A stretch of DNA of 64,000 bases from Dokdonia pacifica (GCF_900188275.1 NZ_FZNY01000001.1:310001-374000), one strand, 5' to 3'. Shown: positions 52,908 to 62,121, counted from the first letter of the stretch. Notes: a model not told the origin generated them from the sequence alone. Numbers and translations: made by a program.

Positions 52908-54116
52908 TTAAAATGAGGTTAATGGTTCTGCCTCTTTTATCAAAATTACAACATCATAGGCAAAGATCATTTTTTGCACTTCCTTAGAAAAGGTATGTGC
53001 TTTTGGACGTAATGCTTTTGTATCTATGATTTGATACTTATGTGCTCCTGCTAAGGTTTGGCCTATAAATTCTTTAGGGACAAAATCTGAAACATCAATA
53101 GGTTGTTTTGATTTTTCAGGTTCAAATGGATTGGCTACATTCTGAATTCCTGACACGCCCATCACCAATAGGTGTAATGATTCCATTTCATTCATTTCAG
53201 CGAGTTCGGCACCTAGATTAGCAATATCATATACTCGGGTTCGAGTGAGGCCTCTAGCGGCATGGTTTCCTCCTAGTTTAAATAGTACTTTAGGGGTTGC
53301 TTCTTTTTGAAGTGCGGCTTTATAGTAACGCATGAAATTTTGTTTCATGTGGCGAGCACGTACGTAATTATTCAGATAATACTCTCCACCAAAATTATAG
53401 GCATAAATCTCTTGTGTTTTTTTTAGTGCTTTTAAAACTTCTTTTTCTTCTGAAGTAGCCGTTAGTTCTAATAAGTCTTGATGTGTCTCATCATCATACG
53501 AAAAAATATAAGGCGCCATAAAATCTTTTTCGCGAACGGTTTTTTCGAAAGCGGCAATGGCTTTTTCTCGTAAGGGCATCAATGCCGATTTAAATTTGAC
53601 ACTTTGTGTGTTATTAATTAAATACTCAAAATTTAATCGAAACTGCGTCATTAGACTTTGATCAATTCCCCAAAGTGTACCATTAGTATCTAGTACATTT
53701 TTGAACATCATCATATCCTCTTCATTATTATAAAATGGAATCGAAAAGTCATATTTCGTATCCAATTCCTTTGCCGTTGCAAGAGGCTTTTTTGTATCAA
53801 AATAAGAAGTGATGGTCTTAGCAGCTATAGCATCTGTTTCTATACATAATGTGTGATAACCAAAAGGTTGACCTAATGTATACAATATATTCGTAGCCTC
53901 TCCCACTTCTATAATACCATGTTGTTCTCCTAAAAACACAAACTGACTTTCCTGTATACGGGGTTGTATAAAATTCTTAAATTGAGTATCTGATAGCTCC
54001 GAAACCGAAAAACTATGCTTCTGAATACCTTCTATGTTTTGTGCAAATAGGGTTAGGGATGAAAGGCTTATCCATAATGTGAGAATACAATATTTCATAT
54101 AAAATTGTTTTCTCAA
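52908..54116 (-). CDS. Secreted EreA/ChaN-like protein, copy 2
   Basis: The 402-residue protein has an early hydrophobic signal region (about 7-25), GEQHG at 63-67 with following TLCIETD, and WGIDQ near 148. It is related to the island copy at 34580-35773 (GESHF, FEID, GTDQ) and ends in a similar YDVVILIKEAE pattern. EreA/ChaN-like families include esterases and haem-binding proteins, so activity is uncertain. It is minus-strand and divergent from the histidine kinase gene. Confidence 0.65.
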   Translation of the reverse strand: MRKQFYMKYCILTLWISLSSLTLFAQNIEGIQKHSFSVSELSDTQFKNFIQPRIQESQFVFLGEQHGIIEVGEATNILYTLGQPFGYHTLCIETDAIAAKTITSYFDTKKPLATAKELDTKYDFSIPFYNNEEDMMMFKNVLDTNGTLWGIDQSLMTQFRLNFEYLINNTQSVKFKSALMPLREKAIAAFEKTVREKDFMAPYIFSYDDETHQDLLELTATSEEKEVLKALKKTQEIYAYNFGGEYYLNNYVRARHMKQNFMRYYKAALQKEATPKVLFKLGGNHAARGLTRTRVYDIANLGAELAEMNEMESLHLLVMGVSGIQNVANPFEPEKSKQPIDVSDFVPKEFIGQTLAGAHKYQIIDTKALRPKAHTFSKEVQKMIFAYDVVILIKEAEPLTSF

Positions 54117-54317
54117 AACTACATATTCAATAGGGGAAGTTTTTACCTTATTCTTATGAATATGTATAAAAAGAGCATGAATCTATATGATATGCTTCCC
54201 AACTAAAATAGCATGGTCATGAGTATCTGCTACATCTTGATTTTTTAAGTGATTTGACTACTTTTTTTAAAACTACACCTAAAAAAATACCCTACTTTTG
54301 GAATAACACATAGATTC

Positions 54318-55334
54318 ATGAAGCTTTTCTCTATATACAAAAGACTCCTTATTTCGCTTATCATTTCATTGATCTTAGTAGCAATGATTTGGATAACCTC
54401 ACAGTTTAAAGAACCACCTCAATTTGGTTTTTTAACTGTAGTTTGGATTTTAATGATCTATGCCACATTTGAAGTTATTTTTTCTTTCCAGAAAAGTAAA
54501 CGTATCAAAGCATGGTTTCAAAAAAACATGCCATTTCAGGTATTCATTTTATTTGGAAGCATCTTGATAGGAACTATTGTTTACACCCTATTATTTTATG
54601 GTTTCAAATGGTTTGATTACTGGTATTACCATAGTGAATCCCCAACAGTAAAACATATGATCATGGCGGCTCTTATTGGGCTGTGCATTTCTATTATTTT
54701 TTCACTTATAGAATATGTATCCAACTTAAAAACTACTCATTATAATACGCTACTTGAAAACGAAAAATACAAGCATGAGATTACAGAGGCCAACCTTTCT
54801 ATTTTAAAAAATCAACTAGATCCTCATTTCCTTTTTAATAATCTCAACACCCTATATTATCTTATAGATGAAGACACAACACTGGCTAAAAGTTTTTTAA
54901 AAAACATCTCTGATATTTACCGCCAGATCCTACAAAACAAGCATCATATTACGATTAGTGCTCCCAAAGAATATGAAATGGCGCAACAATACTTACAAAT
55001 TATTAAGCAGCGTTACCAAGAAGGCTTACAGGTAGAAAACACCATCTCCAAAGCTCAGTTACAAGACAAAAAAATGCCCCCATTAGTATTACAGCAACTT
55101 ATTGAAAATGCTATCAAGCACAATAAAATTGATATTCACACAACCCTAAAAATTGTATTTTCTGCAACAAAAGACACCCTTGTAATAACTACGATAGGGC
55201 AGAAAAAAACCAATACAAATACGCATGGTTCTGGTCTTGTAAATATCAAAAAACGCTATAGTTACCTCACAGATAAAAAAATCACTATTAGTTCAGAAAA
55301 TGATACCTTTAAAGTAACGGTACCTCTTTTATAA
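54318..55334 (+). CDS. LytS-type sensor histidine kinase
   Basis: The 338-residue protein has four membrane helices (about 8-28, 38-55, 72-95, 112-132), a short coiled region and a LytS/YehU-type kinase domain: QLDPHFLFNNLNTLYYL (phospho-His in the HFLFN motif), QLIENAIKHNK (N box) and HGSGLVNIKKRY (G box). It has no extracellular sensor domain beyond loops, so membrane or small-molecule stimuli are possible. It is followed two bases later by its LytTR response regulator. Confidence 0.93.
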   Translation: MKLFSIYKRLLISLIISLILVAMIWITSQFKEPPQFGFLTVVWILMIYATFEVIFSFQKSKRIKAWFQKNMPFQVFILFGSILIGTIVYTLLFYGFKWFDYWYYHSESPTVKHMIMAALIGLCISIIFSLIEYVSNLKTTHYNTLLENEKYKHEITEANLSILKNQLDPHFLFNNLNTLYYLIDEDTTLAKSFLKNISDIYRQILQNKHHITISAPKEYEMAQQYLQIIKQRYQEGLQVENTISKAQLQDKKMPPLVLQQLIENAIKHNKIDIHTTLKIVFSATKDTLVITTIGQKKTNTNTHGSGLVNIKKRYSYLTDKKITISSENDTFKVTVPLL

Positions 55335-55336
55335 TT

Positions 55337-56104
55337 ATGAAGATCAAAATACTTATTATCGAAGATGAAGTTATTGCAACCAAGCATCTCATAAAAATCC
55401 TACAAGGGTTACCCCAAGCATTTGATATTTTAGCCTCCTGTACCTCTATAAAAGATAGTCTTCATTGGTTAGCACATCATGAAACACCTGATCTCATTTT
55501 TATGGATATCCATCTTTCGGATGGGAATTCTTTTGAAATCATCACAGCTACGAGCATTACATGCCCTATAATTTTTATTACGGCCTATGATCAGTATGCT
55601 ATTGAAGCTTTTAAAACAACAGGAATCGGCTATCTATTAAAACCCATTTCAGAAGAAGATGTCTCTCAAGTCATTCAAAAATACAACGCTCAAAAAGAAG
55701 AAACTACCATTGACTGGATGATTAAAAATACGGATCTTTTACATCGCATCACTCCTAAAAATACAGCGAATTATAAGAAACAATTTCTTTTAAAAAATGG
55801 GAAACAATACGTGCCGGTTCAAATAGATCAAATCGCCTATTTCTATAGAGATGACTATGTATTTGTCACCCTTCTGGATGGCTCTACGTATATCATTGAT
55901 CAATCCTTAGATCAGATACACAAAAGCATTCATCCGGACGATTTTGTACGATTACACAGAAAAATCATTGCTCGCATCACTGCTATAAAAAGTTTGCAAC
56001 CTTATAAACCTGGACGATTTTCGGTGGTACTTACACCCCCTTATAAAGAGCCTATTCATTTAAGTCAGGAGCGCTCTAGTTGGCTCCGGTCATTATACTC
56101 GTAG
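55337..56104 (+). CDS. LytTR-type response regulator
   Basis: The 255-residue protein has a receiver domain with LIIED acidic pocket, phospho-Asp57 in LIFMDIHLSDG and Lys in LLKPI, followed by a LytTR DNA-binding domain (about 155-255, with FLLKNGKQYVPVQIDQIAYF and FVRLHRKIIARI). LytTR regulators bind imperfect direct repeats. It is the partner of the LytS-type kinase two bases upstream. Target genes cannot be told. Confidence 0.93.
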   Translation: MKIKILIIEDEVIATKHLIKILQGLPQAFDILASCTSIKDSLHWLAHHETPDLIFMDIHLSDGNSFEIITATSITCPIIFITAYDQYAIEAFKTTGIGYLLKPISEEDVSQVIQKYNAQKEETTIDWMIKNTDLLHRITPKNTANYKKQFLLKNGKQYVPVQIDQIAYFYRDDYVFVTLLDGSTYIIDQSLDQIHKSIHPDDFVRLHRKIIARITAIKSLQPYKPGRFSVVLTPPYKEPIHLSQERSSWLRSLYS

Positions 56105-56118
56105 GTATTCTTTTTGGG

Positions 56119-56240
56119 TACGCTTTCAAGGAACAAAGTGACGAAGAAGTTTATGCTGAGCTTGCCGAAGTGCGAAATCGAGCTAGCAAGATTCACGACC
56201 AAAAGGGAGAGCGTAGCGTTAAAGCGAGCTAGCAAGACAA
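56119..56240. repeat. Composite palindrome-half repeat, copy A
   Basis: Starts TACGCTTTCAAGGAACAAAG, contains ATGCTGAGCTTGCCGAAGTG, CGAGCTAGCAAGATTCACG and GGGAGAGCGTAGCGTTAAAG. Nearly the same sequence is at 63188-63362. Confidence 0.7.
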
Positions 56241-56360
56241 CCTTTAAAAAAACGCACTCCATATATACGATACTACACTAGTTGCTTTAATAGCAAGCCT
56301 TTATTACAAAAAACTGTATCTTTAAAACGCACTTGTTGTACCACACAAAATTATCATATT

Positions 56361-56873
56361 ATGGATGCATTTTTAACCTATTTAGAAAACCATGACAAAG
56401 GAATCATGATGCTTATTCTTTTGTCTGTTATTTTTGTGATCATCCTTAGATGGTTATTTCAGATATTTGGTGTAGGCAAATACAGCAACCGAAAAGCCGC
56501 AAAAGCTCAGAATAATAGTATCACCTTTATTTTAACACGCTCTCTGGTAAATATTGTAGATGATTTTAGGCATTTTTTAGCATTACTTATTGTGATCTTA
56601 TTTGTAGGATTAATTATTGCAGCAATGTGGTCTGGAGATAATTTTGACGATCGAATGGAAGCCATGCAGCTCGTGATTGCCTCTCTTGGCGGACTACTAG
56701 GTTCTATTATAGGATACTACTATGGAGAATCTGCCGCAAGAAATAAATTAAATCAAAATGGAGTGATTACTTCAGGAAGTGAAGAAATTACAAATGAAGC
56801 GGGCGCTCCAACCGCCGAAGAAGAAATAGTTGAGCCTCATATTGTTGAACCCCTTGTAGACGAAGACGAATAA
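56361..56873 (+). CDS. Three-helix membrane protein next to pYEATS gene
   Basis: The 170-residue protein has helices at about 14-36, 72-93 and 102-121, the last with the motif GGLLGSIIGYYYGESAARNK, followed by an acidic tail. I do not recognise a named family. It lies 17 bases before the pYEATS-domain gene on the same strand and may form a functional pair with it, for example as the channel-like or membrane part of a stress system. Confidence 0.65.
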   Translation: MDAFLTYLENHDKGIMMLILLSVIFVIILRWLFQIFGVGKYSNRKAAKAQNNSITFILTRSLVNIVDDFRHFLALLIVILFVGLIIAAMWSGDNFDDRMEAMQLVIASLGGLLGSIIGYYYGESAARNKLNQNGVITSGSEEITNEAGAPTAEEEIVEPHIVEPLVDEDE

Positions 56874-56890
56874 TATACAGCGATAACCCT

Positions 56891-57289
56891 ATGAATTTAG
56901 AAACATACAATCTTGAAATAAAAGATATCTTATTAGACTTAGAAGAATCTAATGACTCAAAAACTGTGTATTATAAAAAGAGTACTCGTAGTCAAAAGAA
57001 ATTGTATAAGGTGAAAATTTATATAGATGGATTAGACTTACCCTATATAAAACAAGTAACCTATAAACTACATAGCACCTTTGGTAAAAATAGAGTGAAT
57101 ATTATCAAGAGAACACCCAGTAATTTAAAATGTGGATTAACCATATGGACTTGGGGTATTTTTACTGTAAATGCTGAAATAGAAGACCTTAAAGGACGAA
57201 TCATACAATTAGAACACCGATTAACATTTGGAAACCAACTTCAGAATGATGAAGTTAAGATTAGAAATATTATCCATAAAAAAATGTAA
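56891..57289 (+). CDS. Prokaryotic YEATS-like (pYEATS) domain protein
   Basis: The 132-residue protein contains KLYKVKIYIDGLDLPYIKQV and TYKLHSTF...RVNIIKRTP, then CGLTIWTWGIFTVNAEI at about 81-97. This strand order matches the pYEATS immunoglobulin-like beta sandwich, related to the eukaryotic YEATS domain that reads acyl-lysine. No membrane segment; cytoplasmic. It follows the membrane protein after 17 bases. Ligand unknown. Confidence 0.65.
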   Translation: MNLETYNLEIKDILLDLEESNDSKTVYYKKSTRSQKKLYKVKIYIDGLDLPYIKQVTYKLHSTFGKNRVNIIKRTPSNLKCGLTIWTWGIFTVNAEIEDLKGRIIQLEHRLTFGNQLQNDEVKIRNIIHKKM

Positions 57290-57400
57290 ACCTCTTTATT
57301 TCTAAAACAAGAGACATTCTATTTTTCATCCACAAAAAAAGATAACTCCATACAAATTCAGACACCTATTTGTAAGGAGTTTTTATTTTTAAGACTATTA

Positions 57401-57418
57401 TACCGAACGTTAGTTAAC
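57401..57418. promoter_or_regulatory. TetR-type operator before tetR-like gene
   Basis: ACCGAACGTTAGTTAAC has the AACGTT core and imperfect dyad symmetry of a TetR-family operator, ending seven bases before the ATG. Autoregulation is likely. Confidence 0.45.
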
Positions 57419-57424
57419 ATTACT

Positions 57425-57991
57425 ATGAGACCTCAAAAAATTGATGATACCGCACTATTAGGAAGACTTATTGACGTATTCAGATCTAAAGGATATGAAG
57501 GCTCAAGTCTCAATGATCTTGCAACATCGGCAGGACTAAAAAAAGCAAGCTTGTACCACAGATTTCCTGGAGGAAAAGAAGAGATTGTCACTACTGTGCT
57601 TGAATATACAACGACATGGGGTAAAACACATGTAGAAGACACGCTAGCAAATCAAGCGATTCCAGCCCGACAGCGCTTAGAAAAAGTAATAGACCATATA
57701 GATGTCTTATACGCACAAGGAACAAAGACTTGTATTTTACGAGCACTGTCTATGGATACAGGCATTACTTCTCTGGATAGCCTTATTCAAGTGACGATGA
57801 ATAATTGGATTCAAGCCTTTAAAACCTTTGCGCAAGAAATAGGGTTTTCATCAGAAATAGCGCATCAAAAAGCATTGCAAACATTAATTAATATTCAAGG
57901 TTCTTTAATCATTACAAAAGGCCTTAACGACACGACTATTTTTAAAAATACATTAGAAACAATTCAAAATTTATATTACCCAACCACATAA
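57425..57991 (+). CDS. TetR-family transcriptional regulator
   Basis: The 188-residue protein has a TetR helix-turn-helix: GRLIDVFRSKGYEGSSLNDL followed by ATSAGLKKASLYHRFPGGKE. The ligand domain is typical of AcrR-type repressors. It is ten bases before the NTF2-like gene and probably heads the TetR-NTF2-gap operon, repressed through the palindrome just upstream. A similar palindrome lies at 63434-63453. Confidence 0.9.
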   Translation: MRPQKIDDTALLGRLIDVFRSKGYEGSSLNDLATSAGLKKASLYHRFPGGKEEIVTTVLEYTTTWGKTHVEDTLANQAIPARQRLEKVIDHIDVLYAQGTKTCILRALSMDTGITSLDSLIQVTMNNWIQAFKTFAQEIGFSSEIAHQKALQTLINIQGSLIITKGLNDTTIFKNTLETIQNLYYPTT

Positions 57992-58000
57992 TATAATATC

Positions 58001-58411
58001 ATGGAACAAAAACATCCTTTGCCACCATTTACATTAGAAACGGCAAAACAAAAAATACAACTAGCAGAAGACGCATGGAATAGCCAAAACCCTGAAAAAG
58101 TGGCAATGGCCTATTCTATAGATAGCGAATGGCGCAATAGATCTCAATTTATAAATGGACGTGAAGAAATACGTCAATTCCTCACAGGAAAATGGGATCA
58201 AGAACTCGATTACAAACTCAAAAAAGAATACTGGGCACATAGTGATAATCGCATAGCAGTTCGTTTTGAATATGAATATCACACGCCAGAAGGACAATGG
58301 TATCGAGCTTACGGAAATGAAAACTGGGAATTTGATGAAAACGGATTGATGAAAAAACGATATGCAAGTATTAATGATCTCGCTATTGAAGAGAAAGACA
58401 GAAAATTATAA
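58001..58411 (+). CDS. DUF1348 NTF2-like protein
   Basis: The 136-residue protein matches the DUF1348 family: [67 protein letters not shown]. The NTF2 fold can hold a small ligand; the substrate is unknown. It lies between the TetR gene (10 bases) and gap (24 bases), so the three are likely co-transcribed. Confidence 0.85.
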   Translation: MEQKHPLPPFTLETAKQKIQLAEDAWNSQNPEKVAMAYSIDSEWRNRSQFINGREEIRQFLTGKWDQELDYKLKKEYWAHSDNRIAVRFEYEYHTPEGQWYRAYGNENWEFDENGLMKKRYASINDLAIEEKDRKL

Positions 58412-58434
58412 AACCAACCTCAAAAAATAAACCA

Positions 58435-59424
58435 ATGAAAAAAATAGCAATCAACGGAATGGGACGCATAGGACGTGCTGCTCTCAAAGTAATTTTAGAC
58501 ACCCCAGAACTCGATGTAGTAGCTGTAAATGACCTTGTACCAGTAGATAATATTGCGTACTTACTTAAATATGATTCTGTATACGGTATTTATGAAAAAG
58601 AAGTTACTCATGATGAGAATCACCTGATTATAGATGGCAAGAAAATCAACTATTATTCAAATCGTAATCCGGAAGAACTTCCTTGGAAAGAGGATAATAT
58701 CGAGATTGTGATAGAAAGCACAGGTTTTTTTACCAATAGTGAAGATGCTGCAAAACACATCACTGCAGGTGCAAAAACAGTTGTTATTTCGGCGCCTACT
58801 AAAAGTGAAGATACGCCTACAGTTGTGCATGGTGTAAACTCAGAAGAGGGAAAGACTTCTATCTTCTCTTGTGCGAGTTGTACTACTAACAATATAAGTC
58901 CCGTCGTAGAGGTATTAGGAAGACGTATTGGGATTAAAAAAGCCATTATGACGACTGTACACGCTTATACGGCTTCGCAAAATATGGTAGATTCCGTTTC
59001 TAAAAAGAACTACCGTATGGGACGTGCAGGCGCAGCAAATATTGTCCCTACCTCAACGGGTGCAGCTATTGCAACCACAAAAGCATTACCACAATACAAA
59101 GGAAAATTTGATGGGGTAGCTTTACGAGTTCCAATTCCAGTTGGCTCTATTTCTGATATGACGTTTGTAACAGAGAAGCCAGTAACTGTAGAAGAAATAA
59201 ATACAATACTCCAAGAAGAAGCACAAACGGCACGTTATACAAATGTATTAGCCACTACGCATGAACCTATTGTTTCTTCAGATATTGTAAAAAGCCCATA
59301 TGCATCTACCGTAGATTTAAGCATGACACGTGTGGTAGATGGCGATTTATTAAAAGTGATGACGTGGTATGATAATGAGTGGGGATTCACAAATCAAATG
59401 ATACGTCAGATTTTAGAATTATAA
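58435..59424 (+). CDS. gap: Glyceraldehyde-3-phosphate dehydrogenase
   Basis: The 329-residue enzyme has INGMGRIGRAAL at the start, VAVNDL with the NAD-selecting Asp33, catalytic Cys149 in SCASCTTNN and His176 in TVHAYTAS, and RVPIPVGSISDMTFV. It oxidises glyceraldehyde 3-phosphate in glycolysis or runs in reverse. The VGSISD segment differs from the common VSVVD form. Whether this is the main or an extra paralogue cannot be told from the window. A link to TetR and NTF2 genes is unusual. Confidence 0.95.
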   Translation: MKKIAINGMGRIGRAALKVILDTPELDVVAVNDLVPVDNIAYLLKYDSVYGIYEKEVTHDENHLIIDGKKINYYSNRNPEELPWKEDNIEIVIESTGFFTNSEDAAKHITAGAKTVVISAPTKSEDTPTVVHGVNSEEGKTSIFSCASCTTNNISPVVEVLGRRIGIKKAIMTTVHAYTASQNMVDSVSKKNYRMGRAGAANIVPTSTGAAIATTKALPQYKGKFDGVALRVPIPVGSISDMTFVTEKPVTVEEINTILQEEAQTARYTNVLATTHEPIVSSDIVKSPYASTVDLSMTRVVDGDLLKVMTWYDNEWGFTNQMIRQILEL

Positions 59425-59452
59425 TATGAAGTTTCTGTATATGCTTTCGCGA

Positions 59453-59466
59453 AAGCGTATACAAAA
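59453..59466. repeat. Dispersed palindrome GCTTTCGCGAAAGC
   Basis: Located 29 bases after gap; its surroundings (TAT...GTATA) extend the dyad. Confidence 0.85.
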
Positions 59467-59484
59467 ATTTTAAAACCATAAGAC

Positions 59485-59619
59485 AAAGAGACTGTCTAAA
59501 AGATATAGTTTTCGTCAAACTGAACGTGTTTCAGTTTCTCAATAGCGTAACAACTAATTATGATGAGATTCTGAAATAAATTCAGAATGATGTTTACCCA
59601 ATCTTTAGACAGTCTCTTT
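59485..59619. repeat. Three-way-junction-like structured element
   Basis: Outer arms AAAGAGACTGTCTAAAAGAT (59485-59504) and ATCTTTAGACAGTCTCTTT (59601-59619) pair with one bulge. Two inner hairpins follow: AAACTGAA/TTCAGTTT (59517-59537) and ATTCTGAA/TTCAGAAT (59568-59588). The element ends with a T-rich stretch and could end transcription after gap or be a small mobile repeat. It has no gene. Confidence 0.75.
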
Positions 59620-59681
59620 CTATTGTAACCAACTTTAATAGTTTATACGTACATTACAGATCAGTAGAAAATTAAACGATA

Positions 59682-60971
59682 TTGCGTACAAAGAAAATCG
59701 GGTTTTGGTCTAGTACCTCTCTTGTGGTAGGAAACATGATTGGATCTGGTGTATTCTTATTACCAGCTTCATTAGCAGCCTATGGCGCCATTAGCATTAT
59801 TGGATGGATTTGTGCTTCTATAGGAGCGATATTATTAGCGTTAATTTTTGGATATTTAGGCAAATTAGCTCCCGATACAACAGGGGGTCCTTATGCATAT
59901 ACGCGATTAGGGTTAGGTAGATTTCCAGCCTATTTAGTCGCTTGGGGTTATTGGATTTCTATCTGGTGTACAAATGCAGCCATTGCAGTGGCATTAGTAG
60001 GATACCTCGAAGTATTCTTTCCTATACTGGGGCACAATCAACTACTTTCAGTATCCACTGGATTAGGCTTTATTTGGTTATTTACCTGGGTAAATTCTAA
60101 ACCTATAAAAACAGTTGCCTTTGTACAATTAATCACCACCATTCTTAAAGTAGTTCCTATTATGCTCATAGGTTTTATTGGGATTGCTTATATAAAAATG
60201 GATCATTTTACGCCATTCAATCTTAGTGGTACTTCTAGTCTTTCTGCAATTACAGCTACTACAATGCTTACACTCTTTGCTTTTTTAGGAATGGAAACTG
60301 CAACGATTCCTAGCTCCTCCATTAAAAATGCAGCAAGTACTATAAAAAAAGCAACTGTTTTTGGCACATTCATCACCATTATCGTATATATTCTTAGCTC
60401 TGTAGCTATCATGGGAATTGTTCCGCCAGATGTACTTGTTACTTCAAATGCCCCATTTGCAGATGCGGCGGCTCTATTTTGGGGAGAGTCTGCTAAATAC
60501 ATTGTAGCAGCAGGTGCTGTTATAGCAACATTAGGAGCGTTAAACGGATGGATTTTAATACAAGGACAAATTCCAATGGCCGCAGCTCAAGATCAGCTTT
60601 TTCCTAAAATATTTGGCAAAACAAATCATCATACATCACCTATTACTGGGATTATTATCTCAAGTATTTTAGCATCCATATTGATGGGATTAAATTATAC
60701 CAAAAGCCTCGTAGATGCTTTTACATTTATGATGAAACTCTCGACACTATCTGTATTAACGCCCTATGTATTATCAGCTATAAGTTTATTGATATTGATC
60801 TATAGAAAAGAAAAGAAAATCCCACTAAGCAAGACAATCATATCAGGCGTAAGTATACTATTTTGTATTTGGGTGATTATAGGTTGTGGCGCCGAAACTG
60901 TACTGTGGGGATTTGCATTATTAGTCCTTGGAATTCCGTTTTATCTATATCTAACCAAAAAAAGTTCTTAA
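59682..60971 (+). CDS. APC-family amino acid permease
   Basis: The 429-residue protein starts at a TTG (59682) and has 12 membrane helices. IGFWSSTSLVVGNMIGSGVF near the start is the APC substrate-binding helix 1; GGPYAYTRLGLG and FLGMETATIPSSSIKNA follow. The family moves amino acids or amines with protons. It lies just before the Rieske oxygenase (11 bases) and may bring in its substrate. Substrate unknown. Confidence 0.88.
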   Translation: MRTKKIGFWSSTSLVVGNMIGSGVFLLPASLAAYGAISIIGWICASIGAILLALIFGYLGKLAPDTTGGPYAYTRLGLGRFPAYLVAWGYWISIWCTNAAIAVALVGYLEVFFPILGHNQLLSVSTGLGFIWLFTWVNSKPIKTVAFVQLITTILKVVPIMLIGFIGIAYIKMDHFTPFNLSGTSSLSAITATTMLTLFAFLGMETATIPSSSIKNAASTIKKATVFGTFITIIVYILSSVAIMGIVPPDVLVTSNAPFADAAALFWGESAKYIVAAGAVIATLGALNGWILIQGQIPMAAAQDQLFPKIFGKTNHHTSPITGIIISSILASILMGLNYTKSLVDAFTFMMKLSTLSVLTPYVLSAISLLILIYRKEKKIPLSKTIISGVSILFCIWVIIGCGAETVLWGFALLVLGIPFYLYLTKKSS

Positions 60972-60981
60972 ATTTAGGGAT

Positions 60982-62070
60982 ATGGAACCATTCTACATTC
61001 ATCCAGACATTACACAAGCCGAAACCTTACCTGCCTCTTTTTATCGTAGTCAAGATGTTTTTGATGCGATAAAAGAACGCGTTTTTGAAACCACTTGGCA
61101 ATGGATTGGTGATGCAAATTCCTGCATCCCATTAACAGAAAGTGTATTTCCCTTTGTCTTGTTAGACAATTACCTTACAGAGCCTATGATGGTGGTAAGA
61201 GACAAAGAAAATAAGATTACGTGTCTCAGTAATGTATGTACACATCGTGGAAATATTGTGGCGCATCATCCTGGAAAAATAAAGAATTTCACCTGTATGT
61301 ATCACGGAAGGCGTTTTGACTTGCAAGGCACTTTTAAATCGATGCCTGAATTTGAAGAAGCAAAAGATTTTCCAAGACCCTGTGACAGCTTGCACAAATT
61401 TGAATTACGGGAATGGGGCTCACATTTATTTGTTGGACTCAAGCCTGTATTTGATTTTTCTGAGGTGATCAATGTGATGAAAGAACGTGTTGGTTTTTTA
61501 CCACTCAACGAATTCAAACTAGATACTAGTCTCAACAAAGACTATATCATTAATTGTCATTGGGCATTGTACTGTGATAATTACCTAGAAGGATTTCACA
61601 TCCCATTTGTACATGCAGATTTAAACGATGCATTAGATTATGGGCAATATAAAACAGAGATTTATGAGCATGTAAACCTACAAATTGGATATACCGATGG
61701 AGGCGACGAAGTTTTTGAACTCCCAGAGGGTCATCCCGATCAAGGAAAACATGTAGCTGCCTATTATTACTGGGTATTTCCTAATATGATGTTTAACTTT
61801 TACCCTTGGGGATTATCCATAAATATTGTAAAACCCTTTAGTCTCAATAAAACAAAGGTCTCCTTTATCACGTATGTATATGATGAAACAAAACTACATA
61901 CGGGTGCTGGCGCTTTACTAGACAAAGTAGAACGCGAAGATGAGTTTGTGGTAGAAGGCGTTCATAAAGGACTACAATCTAAATTCTATAAAGCAGGAAG
62001 ATTCTCTCCTACGCGTGAAAAGGGCGTTCACCATTTCCATAGTTTATTAGCAAAGTATCTTAACTCCTAA
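60982..62070 (+). CDS. Rieske non-haem iron oxygenase (alpha subunit type)
   Basis: The 362-residue protein has a Rieske [2Fe-2S] motif (Cys86, His88, Cys105, His108 in CTHRG and CMYHG) and the mononuclear iron motif NYLEGFHIPFVH (about 200-211, His206 and His211). It resembles choline, carnitine or glycine-betaine-type ring-hydroxylating oxygenases. No reductase gene is in the window. It may act on the substrate imported by the APC permease, as the genes are 11 bases apart. Confidence 0.88.
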   Translation: MEPFYIHPDITQAETLPASFYRSQDVFDAIKERVFETTWQWIGDANSCIPLTESVFPFVLLDNYLTEPMMVVRDKENKITCLSNVCTHRGNIVAHHPGKIKNFTCMYHGRRFDLQGTFKSMPEFEEAKDFPRPCDSLHKFELREWGSHLFVGLKPVFDFSEVINVMKERVGFLPLNEFKLDTSLNKDYIINCHWALYCDNYLEGFHIPFVHADLNDALDYGQYKTEIYEHVNLQIGYTDGGDEVFELPEGHPDQGKHVAAYYYWVFPNMMFNFYPWGLSINIVKPFSLNKTKVSFITYVYDETKLHTGAGALLDKVEREDEFVVEGVHKGLQSKFYKAGRFSPTREKGVHHFHSLLAKYLNS

Positions 62071-62097
62071 AAGCGTATTCTAGTACTTATGTTGCTG

Positions 62098-62121
62098 TAT
62101 ATGCTTTCGCGAAAGCATATA
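62098..62121. repeat. Longest dispersed palindrome (24 bp)
   Basis: A perfect 24-bp palindrome: TATATGCTTTCG plus its inverted copy. It lies 20 bases upstream of the GH5-like ATG. Confidence 0.9.
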
